Below are positions 23,866-35,854 of a stretch of DNA of 64,000 bases, in pieces. Positions within the stretch are counted from its first letter, which is position 1. Each line of letters starts with the position of its first letter. The stretch is from Otatea glauca. Its lineage: Eukaryota; Streptophyta; Magnoliopsida; Poales; Poaceae. The translations under genes were made by a program, and so were the position numbers. The stretch covers positions 23,460,723 through 23,524,722 of the forward strand of contig CM070728.1 of NCBI GenBank assembly GCA_036346275.1, given 5' to 3'. The notes below the pieces were generated by a model. It had not been told where the DNA came from and made no database searches. It saw only the letters and a list, made by a program, of their open reading frames with translations.

Positions 23866-26800
23866 ATAACCATTTTATTACATAGAACTAACTTTGCAAG
23901 CCCAGTGATGTCAAACCCTTATTATGGTGGCAGAAACACACACAAGAGACATAACAATTCATCTTTTTCATTCATACAATAACTAAGGCAGTCACTCCTG
24001 CCATCACTATTTCTCCCCAAAGCAAGGCATACACCGTTGTATTAGTATGCTTTTACCCACACCTTAGTGTGAAAGCCCCTACGAGCAAACCTACCCGGAG
24101 AGCCCGTACTACGCCAACCTCCCAAGGTGCAAAGGTAAATCTAGGTAACTTGATAGGTTAAGACCGTCCCATACCAGCACTTATGGTTGTATGGATAATC
24201 TTGGGTTTAACGTGCACTACGTTTGTTCCTTAATTCGACTAGGGCGATAATCTCCCCTACACTTGGTGCAAGTCCCATGCACATCCTGCTATTGCTAATA
24301 ATCACCCGTGTTAAAACCATAGTTTTATTTTTCATTTTTATCCAAAATACCAGCAACATTTAATGTCATATCCAACTTTTTAAAATTATAAAGAACAACA
24401 TGTCTTTCCATTTAACTTTTCGTTTCTAAAGCATGGCTAAGCATGATTAATATGTAAACACATATACCCATGTTGACGTTATATATTGTCTAACCATATT
24501 CTACGGTTATCATGGTTCACAGTTCAATATTTATTACAGAAGATCCATGAGATATGGTTATAGTTACCATTACCACAATATAGCAAATTTACTGAAAATA
24601 TGCACATGCTTAAATAGATTTTACAAACAAAACAAAATTAAAACATTGGAATCAATATGATCAAAGGGGTGCTTGCCTTGCTTTGCTGGTTCAGGAGTTA
24701 GCTCAGGGTCAAATTCTTCAGTAGCAGTTGCATGTATGTTGGTATGTACACGTGATTACCGTTCGTATAATAGAAAAAAGAAGCAATGACAATGAGAGGC
24801 AAAAAGAAATCAAATAAAACCAATTTCAAATATGAATTAGGATTGAAGGTTCTGGTGATAAAAATATTCTGAATATTGATTTCTCATTAATTAAGTTCAT
24901 TTACTTGTCTTATGGATTTTAGGGTTTATATTATATTACGTAGGGTTATGCTTTTAATAGGATTCAAATACAAAATATGTTTAATTAGAATTGTTTCTAC
25001 AAAATAAGACGGTCTTGTCTTAGGGAGCATTCTTAAGCTGTTCCTATTGGTATTAGGGTTTATTTGTGATATTATTTTTATTTTCTAATCTTAATTATTT
25101 TTAAATTATATGATATAAGAGGTTAGGTTTCGTTTTAAATTTGCGATTGCAATTTACATAGATATGCAACTATTTTTGTAGCATTTGCAGGTTTTGACCT
25201 TAGAAGTGTCTTGAAACTATTTTTGCATATTTTAGCTTTTATTTGTAAAAGTTGTTAATGTTTTAGTTTCAATGTATATATATGGAAAATGAAATCTTTT
25301 ATGATCTTATTTGAAATTAAATTTTCTTGCTGATTAATATGGTCTTAACCTTAGGAATGTTTTGAGACTAGTCCTACATGATCTATCTTTTAATATATGA
25401 CATTGTATTTATATTTGTTTGTTCATATTTTAAATCCTCAAGTATATCTATTGCATGAAAGCATATCTCGATTAAGAGGCTAAGTGCAAACTATGACCTA
25501 TTATAATGATTTTCACTGTATTAGGTGGTTTGGTCATATAGGATATTTAGGAACTAGTTTTTCATGTATTAATATCTAATGGTAATAGTTATTCATATTT
25601 TAGGTTTTTATACATGGGAAGTAATTCTAACTAGGAATTTGGTTTAAACTAAGTCAAACATTAAATATTTTTTTGTAGGATTAAATAGCTTGGTCCTACA
25701 GAGTATTTATAAACTGGTTTCTTTTACATTTGCACTTATTTATGGGTTTTATTTAAATACTAATCATATGTATATTCAAAGCAAGATCAATTACAAACTT
25801 GATTCAAACTTAAACAAATATGAAATACTTTACATAATAGGGGTATTATGGCATTAACAGAACTTAGGAATTGGTTTCACTGTATTTTGGATTTATATGC
25901 ACTAATTATTATTATTTGAATCTTCTATGCATTGAATAATGATCTATTTAAAAATTTAATTCAAACTAGGTTCAAATATAAATATTTTTGAAAAAATGGT
26001 TTTCTTAAGGTCTTAAGAGCATACAAGAATTATTTCATTATTTATGGTTTACATAATTCTATTATGGTCCATATTAGGGTTTTATTCAAATCTTTATTCA
26101 AATAATTCAAATTAGGGTTCAATATTAAATATTTTTGCATATTCTGAAACTACATGATTTTAGATGAATTTAGAAATTTATTTTACTAGAATTGAACATA
26201 AAATGCAAAAGTTATAAGCTAATGAATGAGCTGGGATTAGGAAATTGGCTAGAAAAAGAGAAATACGCTTTCCAATGGAGGAAACGGCTTTTACCATTTT
26301 TGGATTTTCCTAGTCGTTTGAATCTCATCCTGTGACTAACAAGGCTGTCCTACCATGCAGTGTGTGTGAGGGACTTAGCGTTGGGTGGCTGACCAAGCGG
26401 TCCCGCATGACAGCGAGGCAACCTGAGAGCACGAGGGAACATTGGTGATCGCACGGCGACAGCTAGCGGTTGCAGAGAGATACCACAGCGAGCTGCCACC
26501 GGCAAGGGGCGACTATAAGGGCTGCGGTTAGTCGGAGAGGTGGAAGGAAGGAATCTTGAGCTCGGGCAAGGTGAGGTTAAGTATCAGTGAGTCCTAGGTA
26601 GCCCATTTTAGGTGTTAATCCGGTTGGAGGTTGGCCGAGGTGAGCTGCCACCGTGCGGCCGGTCATGAGGAAGAAGCATTGTGGTGGCTAGTTTCCAGAT
26701 GGAGAAAGTTGTAATTGAGTATGGGGATGAGTTCAAGGAGTTATGGATGTGCTCTAACCCAGTTTAATTGGACAGTAGCTCACTCAATCATCTTAATTGC

Positions 26801-27321
26801 TTTGACTCCCTTTTCTCAGATGTTCTTCGGCTATGGCAGCAAAGTATCACAATTGGCTGAGCCCTTGGGCAAAGGGTGGTGGAGGAGGTTGTAGAGAGGT
26901 GTGAGAGTTATGGTGAAGCGTGGCTGATTATTTATGGACAACAATGGCGCGGTAACTACAGAGTGTGGACAAATGCTTGATTTTGCGGGCTACTCGAATT
27001 TTGCTGTGTTTTGGCTAGTGCGGGGCATGGGCTTGGTAGGGGATGGTTGTGGCCAGGGTATTGGCTGGGTTTTGGCAGCATACGTTGGGAGAAATTCAAA
27101 AAGTTGTAGCTTGATTGGGGTTTAGAGAGTGGGAGGTCGGCGACACAGTGGAAGTGAAAACGGTGGCTAAGGGAGGAAGTGTCAGGTCATAGCTATGCTC
27201 CAGGGTAGTAATGGAGGTGCATGAGCTAGGGTTGAGTTCACACAGTGTGGGTGTGCTCAAAGGTGTAGCTTTGTGCATGATGAGACAACGATATTTCTTT
27301 GCCGTGGCAGCAATTCGTATG

Positions 27322-30296
27322 TGTCGGGACCGGATTTCCAAATCCGAACCCTCTGTGTATAACCTGTGCTAGTCCAGGAAAAGCTAGCACACACAGTGAA
27401 AGCAGTGATGACATCACATACATATCACGAATCAAATAATATTAATTAAGCGAAAGAGTATTAGCCTTATGGCCAATTATTACAAATAAGAAGCATCATA
27501 GCTAGAGTTCAATAAGAAACAGCGGAAACGAAATAACAAAAGCAAAGTAAGTAAGCCCATCCATTTGCCCAATAGGCAATCGACTGGGGTTCGCGTCCTA
27601 GCATTCCGGATCGCCGTCATCATAACCACAAGCGTAGAAATCGTAGTCACCTTCCGCTTCTGCGAACTCTTCTGTGGAAGGTTGGGGATGTTGCAAGGGT
27701 GAGCACAAAATGTACTCCGCAAGTCTTGGAAACATAATGCATGATAACTATATGCAAGGCTAAGCAATTGAAGGCATAATATGGCTCTTTTAGCATAAAG
27801 CAAAATTTAACTGTAAATACCAATAGTAATTTCATAAAGCATCGTTTGAACAAAATGTAATTAAATAGTAATTGAATTTGATATAACAATTAAAGCATGT
27901 TCCATCCACCTGACTGGCTCCATCCGCCAAACCATAACCCGAGAGTTCCATCTGCTCTCGGATTCCCAAACCATCATTTTCCTTTGAAACAAAACCATAA
28001 AATCTACAATGTGCAAGCGTACCTCGCCTGCCCTTGACCGTGGGCACGACTACTTAAGTAGTTTTAACTCTGCAGAGTGTGTACACTTTACCCACAAGAC
28101 ATGATCGACTCTTGTTGCCATGCACATAACACACTTCCTTCGGTGTGTCGGCAGAGAGATCATGACAAGGCCTTTACAATGCACAACCCCACTATTAACC
28201 TCGCCGCTAAGGTTTCACCGTTAGGGTTCTAGCCGCCCGATCTGAAGCCCCTCTTGCGCTCGCCAACATCGGCACTCACCAATGGCGAAGCTAATAATGA
28301 GACGCACAAATTATTTAGCCAGGTCGTACCCATATAGAGTTGTGGTTGTACGGTAATGCTCGGTCCATGGTAACACACGCTTCGGTCCTTAATTGACTAG
28401 GGCGGAACATTCACATACCAAGGTCTCGTGCTTTCTGCACCCGCCCAACATCCATCCGCCCCGGTCTAAACCATTTCCACTTTATTTCATTTAAATCACA
28501 GCAGCAACACCAATTGCCGCACTTTCACAAATAAGTTTGAACAATATTTGAAATGATTCCCATAATGGCACAATACCGAAACGCTTAAGCTGGACTAAGC
28601 AATTCTACCGTTCCATGCTAATCTACTGATTATCACCAAATAAAATAGCTAGTATATATCATCTAGGGTGTCAAAGGTTCGACATGATCAATACCAATGA
28701 GGGTATAACAAACTGGAATTTAACTATACTCTAAAACTATATTTAAAGTACATTGCATAAAGTAAGCATGCATAATTTAAAAACAACATAACATTTTCAT
28801 AAACTTTGGGATCAACATGTTCAAGGAAGACTTGCCTTCGCTGCCTCTTGCTGGTTCTACTTCTGATTGCTGATTCGACTGATCTTCGACTGCGTCGTCT
28901 ACACGCGAAACGAGAGCAAATAAATAAAACAAATTCAAATAAAATTCAAAAATTGAAAATAATGGTACTGGAAGATAGATCTTGAATTTATATGAATTTA
29001 GAAATTTGAATCACTGGAATCGGAGCTCGAACGAAGGAGAACGGGCTCTTGGAAGATTCCCAGATCAGAAAATCAGAAAAAATCAGAGAGGCTGACACGT
29101 GGCGCGATCTGATTGGCTGGAATTTCGGATTTTCTGGAAAATTGGAAAAATAAAAGAAACGCCACTGACACGTGGGACCCACGCGTCAGCGACACGGCTC
29201 ACGGTGGACTGAGTCCATCGAGAGGGGTTCGGGTGACGTGGCAGACCGGCCGACGTGGGGTGCCACGCAGCGGCTAGGGCTGACGTGGCCGCCACGCGGC
29301 GCTGACGCGGCGAGAGGCGGATCGACGCGGCTCGATCGGGTTCGTCGCGTGGCGCACATCCGACGGCCGAGGCGGACGGACGGTGGAGAGGCAAGGCGGC
29401 GAGCGATGCGACGTGGCAAGATCCGAGGCGCTGCGGCGTCGGACGGCCACGGCCACGGTGGGGGCGGCGCGGCTGGCGCGGCAACACTGCGGCGACCATC
29501 GGAGCGGAGGAAGAAGGAGACGGCGGGCGAAAGCGCGACGGATCGGCTCGGGTTTTGGGGCAAAGAGAGCGAAGGACGCGAGGAGTCCGGAGGTAAGCGA
29601 CGGCGCGCGAGACTCACCGACGGGAAGAAAAACGGCGTTGAAGACCACGGCACGGCGGAGAACTTCGCGAGCTCGCGGGAGAAGACGGCGGCGACTCGAT
29701 CAACAAGAGCTAGGGAAAAGGAGGCGGCGCAAAGAGGCGAACCTCGGGACGGGGTCCTCGGGGCTTTAAATAGCCTCGGGAGGCACGCACGGCACGGACG
29801 CCGAGATTGGCGCGACGCGGCGGCGACGCTGCGGCGACGCGGCGACATCCTGGCCGCCCACGTGGCGCGCATCAAACGGCCAAGGCGAGGCAGGCTATTG
29901 GGTCGCGGCGACGAGCGCGACGCGAGGTGGGCTGGACCGGGCCGAGCGGAGCGGGAAAGGGAGGTGGGCCGCACGGAAGGATTCGGCCCACGGAAGGATT
30001 TAGAATTTAAAACATTTTCTGAATTAACCAAAATTCCAGAAATTCAAATAAAAGCAAATAAATTCAAATAAATATCAAATAAATTCAGAAAAATCTCCAA
30101 AAATACAGAAAAATTCCTTGAGGCATAATGAACCCAACTAAAACTGAAAATATTTTGTTTGATGAATAGATTAATCAAATTAAATCTTTTTTTATAAATT
30201 GAAAATTCAAATTAAGGTGAAATTAATTCAAAGAAATTGCAAATGGTGAATTTTGAAATTCAAACATTCTAAAATCCAAATTTTTGGAATGTTACA
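27322..30296 (-). mobile_element. Solo LTR D nested in LTR C
   Basis: In plus coordinates it starts TGTCGGGACCGG and ends TTTGGAATGTTACA. It is flanked by a perfect 5-bp duplication GTATG (27317-27321 and 30297-30301), so it is younger than LTR C. 2,975 bp, same family as solo LTR A. The stretch 29090-29990 is very GC-rich (CACGTGG, GACGTGGC and CGGCG words) and produces long overlapping ORFs on both strands that I regard as composition artefacts. Conserved LTR block at about 28030-28165. Confidence 0.9.
28030..28165 (-). promoter_or_regulatory. Conserved LTR block, copy in solo LTR D
   Basis: Plus strand: CTGCAGAGTGTGTACACTTT, ACCCACAAGACATGATCGAC and CACACTTCCTTCGGTGTGTC. Confidence 0.6.
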
Positions 30297-31425
30297 GTAT
30301 GGGTTTTGGTTGTCACAATAAGGAACGGGCAAAGGCAAGGCAATGTTCGGTTATGAGGGCAAAGCAAGGGTGGGCTGCGACTGCCTGGTGGGTCAAGGCC
30401 AAAGTGGGTCCCATGTGTTAGAGAGAGCAAGGAGAAAATCAGGAATTCTCCTCACATAACAGGATAAGGTCCTAGAATTAAATGAGCTATCAAATATTGC
30501 CTAACCTTTTTCAAAATATTTGTGAGAGATCTGGAGATAGTTTTTACCCTATTATCAAAATTTCAGCTCATAAATTGACTCGAGTTATTTTTAAAAATTC
30601 TAACAATGCGACTATTACAATTTATTATTATCGATTCCTGACTTTTCTGACGATGAAAATTGGGTATTTTCTTTGCCAATTTTTTTGGGCGATCCCATGG
30701 ATATTTTAAAGTTTCCACAAAATTTTCAAAAGATTATTAGCTATAGACATGTTTATGAAATTCTGAAATGCTTTATGTAGATTAATTTTAGTTTCGGTTT
30801 TTAATTTTATAAAAGGGCAAAATCAACTTTATTATTTTTAAAAATTTTATATAACCCTATATATGGCTTTATATGACATGGTAAAATTTTATAAATAAGA
30901 TAAAGTCTGTGCAAAATTTAATAATTCAGACATTGTGTTGTTCATAGTCACAATATACTGTTTTTGATTTAATTGAGACTTTAAATGTGTTCATATTACT
31001 TTGAAATTTTTATGGGTTACTCTGGAGATGGTTCAGGGTTTATTTAGATTTTCTACTTATTTTATATTTATATGATTTAGCCTTCACATCTCGAGAAGGA
31101 GCAATTTAATATTGTAATTTGATTTTGTAACTATATTAAATGTTTTCAAATGATTATAAAATTCCTTGGGGAAGGCTCTGGAGTGATCTTTGGATTTAAT
31201 TATATTTTCTTTGGATTTTTCTCTTATATAATTTTGGTCTTTATTAGTTAGAAAACAGATTTTTAAATCAAGAAAATTGATTTCCTTAAAGACCAAAATC
31301 AAGGAAAAATTCAGAAAAGGTGAAAATTCAAAAAATAAATAACATTTCAAACTCAAATTTTTATTTTGTCATTTTTAAATTCTAACATTTATTATATCCA
31401 TTTTTGAATTTTTCGGGATGTTAGA

Positions 31426-32264
31426 ACAAGTTGGTCAATTCGAGGTTAAAGAAAATCATCTTTTGGACAAGCGGTATTCAAGCTAGTAAAATCGACGCAC
31501 ATATGCCACTTATTGTTTGCTTTCTTGACCATGACCGGATTTGCTAGCTAGTCTGGATGACCAACTTTACGAATGAAACCAACTTCTAAGAGTTTGTCTA
31601 ACTCTTATCGAATGGCTTCTTACCGATCAGAAGCGAACCACTGTAGCTTCTGCTTCACTGGTCATACGTCAGGCCGTATGGCTAACCTGTGTTCTATTAC
31701 TTCCTTTGGGACTCCAGGCATATCAGATGGTTTCACTCAAACACATCTGTATTAGCCCAGATGAAACTAACGAGCGCGTCTTCCTATTTGGCATCCATTC
31801 CTGACCCCATCTGAACAGTTTTTGACTGATTGGTGGGGTCAATGGGAACTTGCTTAATCTGCTCATTAGGATAAGGAGTTGTTTTCAGCTTATCCATCCT
31901 ATTAGGCTTTTCAGCCTTAGAAGTCTTATCTGCATCATTAGCATCTCTTAATGGTAACTGATCGATAATTTCATGTAATTTTAGATCGCAACTTAGTGCA
32001 ATAGCCTGATTACCTTGCACGTTAATAACACCCTTTGGACTATGTATTTTAATGCTCTGGTAGGTATGATGAGTAGCTACCATAAATTTTGTTAATGAAG
32101 GTATGTCTACTCAATATGGCATTGTTGGTCGATACCTCTGATAGGTATGATGAGTAGCTACCATAAATTTTGTTAATGAAGGTATGTCTACTCAATATGG
32201 CATTGTAGGTCGATTCAAATCGACAATATCGAAAAAAATAACTCCATTCTAAAGTTATTGGCAT
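31426..32264 (-). pseudogene. Reverse transcriptase (5' part) and protease-linker of the Tat element
   Basis: Right to left on the minus strand: a protease end with YNAILSRHTF (near 32200), an acidic linker open at 32083-31784 (PKGVINVQGNQAIALSCDLK), then reverse transcriptase start text NPVMVKKANNKWHMCVDF near 31540-31480. Pol continues across LTR C into the island at 22981. An 81-bp duplication lies in the protease part. Multiple stops. Confidence 0.75.
32061..32222 (-). repeat. 81-bp in-frame tandem duplication in the Tat protease region
   Basis: TAGGTATGATGAGTAGCTAC and the following bases through CATTG(T/A)(T/A)GGTCGAT occur twice back to back (32061-32141 and 32142-32222), differing at only a few bases. 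81 is a multiple of three, so it duplicates 27 residues (FINKIYGSYSSYL) without shifting the frame. Confidence 0.85.
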
Positions 32265-34740
32265 CCCCGAAAGTGAAAAGTAATACGATCTATCCTACCA
32301 GAGTTACTGACGGACCAGGTACAATACCATAAAATGGATTTGTAAAAGGTCAAATTTGAGAACGAGGAATGTGCATTTCATCTAAAGTATGAATAAACAA
32401 TAAATCTAAGAAACTCCCTCCATCGACCAAAACTCTTCCTACTTTCAAATACTAGTTGTAGGGTAAACTACCAATGGAAGTTTACGAGAGATAGACATAA
32501 CTTTTGGGCAATCTTGTCTATTGAAGGTGATCGCAACATTCGACCACTTCTGGGTAGTCTGGTTTTTCTGTGTGTGTGTCGATGTTATTGACCTCTCTCC
32601 AAGCATATTTGAATTGCCTTTTCAAAGCATACGCAGATGATCCTCCGAAGATAACATCGACAAGATTGTCGGCTCTCTGGTAACCCATATCTTCATCACC
32701 ATCAACATCTTTATTGCTTCGAACTTCTGGTAAGGTTGGCATGGGACCCCTCCGAGAGTAAAAATCTTCCACGCGTCTTTGCCAAATATGACAATTAAGC
32801 AGATCATGTCCTGGTGCATTATGCAGAGGACACCAGTGTCCATTGTCGCTAGTTGCACTAGAGTTTTTGGGAACTGGCATGTCATCTTGCTAACTAGATT
32901 TTTTCTTCCAAGGAGTCTTCCCCTTTAAGTATGCAAGTCAATCTAAAACGCCTACGACCTCTCTATGAACAATCTTCTTATTCTTTTCCATATTCTTCCC
33001 CTTGCGGTCCTCAGGTTTGAAGGTATTTTTGGAATTTTTGTCCTTAGATTTCTCCAAACCTAATTATGCCAACGTATGGTCCTTGTCGACCATACGATTC
33101 TATTCAATAGCCTCATGAGAGTCCGAGTACCAATCTGCCATATCGAACAATTCTGATATGGTAGAAGGTGGATGAATATTAAGGTCTTCTGTGAAACGTT
33201 TGTAGCATACGGCCTACTTAAATGCACGGATTATAGAATTGTCAGAAATATTTGGAATAGTATTACGAACTTCTACCAAGCTTTTAATAAATTGACATAA
33301 TTTTTTTGTCAAAAGTTTGACGAAGACGATGTAAGTCACCTTCCTTTCCTGACTTGGCATAACAACTTTTGAATTTGCTTAAAATTGCATGGTATAAGTT
33401 TTTCCAACTGAAAATAGATCCTTCCGACTGATTAAACAACCAAGTTCTTGTGGATCCTTTAAGGACAGCAGGAAAATAGTTAGCCATTACCTTCTCATCG
33501 CCACTAGCGGCCTGGGTGGTGGTGGTATAAATTTGCAAGAATTCTGATGGGATTTGAGTTCCTTCAAAACTCTCCAGATGACTCGGCTTAAATTTCTTAA
33601 GCCAGGCAACATCTCTGAGCCCCAGGGAAAAGGTTTTATATCCTGTATAGAATCCCAAACGTGTTCACACATTAGGAATGTGTTTCGTATATTCAGGAGA
33701 ACGAGGTCGTCACTGACCATGATTAGGAATTTCACCTAGGGTAAGGCATTCAAAGACGCTTCTCTACTGTGGTTCATTCCTCCATTGGTAATTGGTGCCT
33801 TGTTGGCGCCGACCAGATGAAGAGTGTTCCAAACGGGAAGACTGAAACCTTGTGACAAGGACATGACCTATACTTCATCAGCAGCCTCTTGTCAACCAGC
33901 GACTAGCAATTTTATGATTGTGGCATCAAGCTTATTATTCCCTTATATTGGTTGGTTTAGGATCGCACCAGTTAAAATATGAATTCTTTCTATAGGGCTA
34001 GTCTTCTGTGAACTTCTTGGAACCAAGTTTAGGTCCTTTACAGTAGCTCTCTGGACTTGTGGCGTGATCGGAAGCATGCGTCATTGATGACTTTCCAAAG
34101 GATCTGGTCTTCGTGACGACCCTGGTTGGCTACTGTAATACTGACATCTTTCCTCATCCACGACGTTTTGTTTTGCCACCATTAGTTGTTCATGTTGCTC
34201 TTGAGCAGCTTTTTCTGCTAATTCACGGGCTTCACGATGTTCGCATTCTGCTCGTTGTTTGTCTGTCTCACTTGTAACTGCATAGGTGCAGAACCCAGAG
34301 TAGACAGAGGGTGTGAGTGCTCCATCTTCATCCAAGATGGGGTATAGTCGAGGCCTCGGAGACAATCTTCTGAGGTTGGGTTCTCGAGAATGTTGTCATT
34401 ATCTTGGAGAGCATGATTATTATCAACTTCCATGGGATATGTTTCATAGACATATGCTTCCAAAATTGGGGCAGGAATGGGATCGTGTTCACTTTTTCAT
34501 TTCCCAAGTTTTCTCAAGTTGTGGCACTTCTGCCTCGACCTCATAAATGCTAGCCTGAATTTCTGATAACTCTGCTTCAGTAATATATTCAGAAAAGAAG
34601 TCACACTTACATTCTTTTTTCGAGAGATAGTCGTTACCGTCGAGATCGGCGTAGTCGACGAGGTCGAATGAATTTTCTTCATCCATTGCTGAGAATTTTT
34701 TCACCACCTTGATCTCCGGAGGCTTTCCTTCTAGCGCCAA
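32265..34740 (-). pseudogene. Gag remnant of the Tat element
   Basis: Right to left on the minus strand: an acidic N-terminal leader (34740-34489: KKFSAMDEENSFDLVDYADL), an Ala/Glu-rich helical stretch (34365-34081), the capsid-like gag region (33735-33284: FKPSHLESFEGTQ, NYFPAVLKGSTRTWLF, AILSKFKSCY) and a zinc-knuckle-like WCPLHNAPGHDLLNCHIW near 32840-32790. Frames are broken by several stops. The leader begins directly at the primer binding region. The bases between 32885 and 33284 are recognisable gag/linker but not open. Confidence 0.75.
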
Positions 34741-34747
34741 CTATTGA
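34731..34747 (-). other. Putative primer binding region of the Tat element
   Basis: Immediately inside the 5' LTR end the minus strand reads TCAATAGTTGGCGCTAG. TTGGCGC after a short spacer is a common primer-site core in this lineage. The tRNA was not determined. Confidence 0.45.
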
Positions 34748-35202
34748 TGTTAATGACTTAGGGTCTCTAGACCGAGCTTATAAATGAAAAATGGTTGCAG
34801 GCTTCTGGAGGAAACAAGATTGTGAAGGAGACAATGGGAGATTCCTTCTTTATTACCCAAGCGGTTTAATAGAGTACAATTGTTTGATTACAGAGTGTCG
34901 TGTATGACATCTAACATTCGATCCTGCCCTTGACGGTACAAATGGGCTCCCTATTTATACTAAATGGAAAGGCGATAGTTGTGTTTCAAAAATGCGTCAT
35001 ATAGCCGAAGGATGTCTTTACGTCAAACAGTGTCTTCTTGTCAAATAGTGCCTTTTCCAGAATAACTTCTGAGTAGTTATCCATACATGTCAGATAATTC
35101 TCCTCACAAATGCATGTGCAGAGATAACCGCTTGCTCTGACCAGTATTACTGGTCAGGGTGACTATTTCACAGGTCAGGGACGACCAGTGTGAAGCAATA
35201 CA
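34748..35202 (-). repeat. 5' LTR of the Tat element, cut by CACTA-1
   Basis: 455 bp matching 8590-9050 of the 3' LTR (same text for about 90% of positions by eye). It stops at AAGCAATACA where CACTA-1 starts; the missing ~150 bp of LTR should lie on the far side of the CACTA complex. Confidence 0.85.
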
Positions 35203-35350
35203 CACTACTACAGAAAGGTTTATATTAGACGCCTCATCACAGACGGTTCCTCAAAACCGTCTGTAATATCACGTATTGTCCCAGACGGTTTTGTAGTAAA
35301 ATCGTCTGTCATATATCACAGACGGTTTTATTATAAAACCGTCTGTGATT
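35203..35350 (+). repeat. CACTA-1 terminal inverted repeat and three-unit subterminal array
   Basis: Terminal CACTACTACAG followed by three palindromic units of the form CACAGACGGTT(n)AACCGTCTGTGAT at about 35238-35275, 35279-35314 and 35315-35350. Such inverted motifs are the expected binding sites of the TNPA-type transposase subunit. Confidence 0.85.
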
Positions 35351-35360
35351 TCTCTCAGCA

Positions 35361-35368
35361 ATATAAAA
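35361..35368 (+). promoter_or_regulatory. TATA box of the CACTA-1 TNP2 gene
   Basis: ATATAAAA lies about 10 bp downstream of the last palindrome of the 5' array, the same spacing as in the internal array at 39310-39512. The first large exon starts about 490 bp downstream. Confidence 0.5.
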
Positions 35369-35854
35369 TATAGAGGCCCGAGCCACTTGGTGCATTTTAG
35401 GGTTTCGGGATCTATTTTCATTTGGCTGCGGCTGTGCGGCTGTGAGGCGATTTGGTAAAAGAAGACCGTTGATTTTGAAGAGTGATTGAGGATCCATTTT
35501 ATTTTAGTGATCTAAGGTTACTAATGGTGTCTAATTGCAGTATGTCCAAGATCTAGCTTGGTAAGGATAGAATCTGATGATTTTTTAGATTTAGCTTGTA
35601 GATTCATGTACCCTTTCTATGTAAGGGTAGTAATGGGTTTTAATTGCATTATATTCATGATCTAGCTTGGTAAGGAGATAATTTGAAGAGAGATTAATTG
35701 TATATAGTTGTAGCTTGTAGATCTTTGTACTGTTCTTTTCTATATTTAAGCAGGTTAATTAGTATATGATTTCTTAGATTCTAATTAATTGCTTTAATTA
35801 AGGACACCAAGTGTACTTTAATATTTAGCACTAAATGCTATATGCTTGGCGTAG

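Larger units (their letters stand above)
23069..31425 (-). mobile_element. Solo LTR C (Tekay-like, reverse orientation), itself interrupted
   Basis: In plus coordinates it begins TGTAACGACCCTCC and ends TTTTTCGGGATGTTAGA (the last bases are a decayed TGTTACA). Flanks are ACCAG (23064-23068) and ACAAG (31426-31430), 4 of 5 matching; removing the insert plus one flank copy leaves the pol reading frame continuous. Net length without nested LTR D is about 5.4 kb. It is the same superfamily as solo LTR B in the opposite direction: 23100-23230 mirrors 22800-22920. Conserved LTR block at about 23725-23865. Confidence 0.85.
8590..35202 (-). mobile_element. Tat-type Ty3/gypsy retrotransposon with three large nested insertions
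   Basis: Two direct-repeat LTRs (8590-9203 and 34748-35202) share a long stretch, for example ATGGTTGCAGGCTTCTGGAG and GTGTCGTGTATGA. Between them, on the minus strand from right to left, are gag, protease, reverse transcriptase, RNase H and integrase remnants. Next to the 3' LTR is a gene on the opposite strand. That layout and the YVDDLVVKS-type polymerase motif fit the Tat lineage (Grande, RIRE2 and Retand relatives). Subtracting the CACTA and two LTR insertions leaves about 11 kb. The remainder of the 5' LTR should lie beyond the CACTA inserted at 35203 and is not in the window. Confidence 0.85.

Noticed and set aside
29172..30071. Long overlapping ORFs on both strands (up to 299 aa)
   Set aside because: They lie in a GC-rich part of solo LTR D, occur on both strands, are Arg/Ala/Pro-rich and show no domain. 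Stop-poor composition explains them.
18613..31425. LTRs B and C as the two LTRs of one retrotransposon
   Set aside because: They are in opposite orientation, each has its own target duplication, and the DNA between them is Tat reverse transcriptase.
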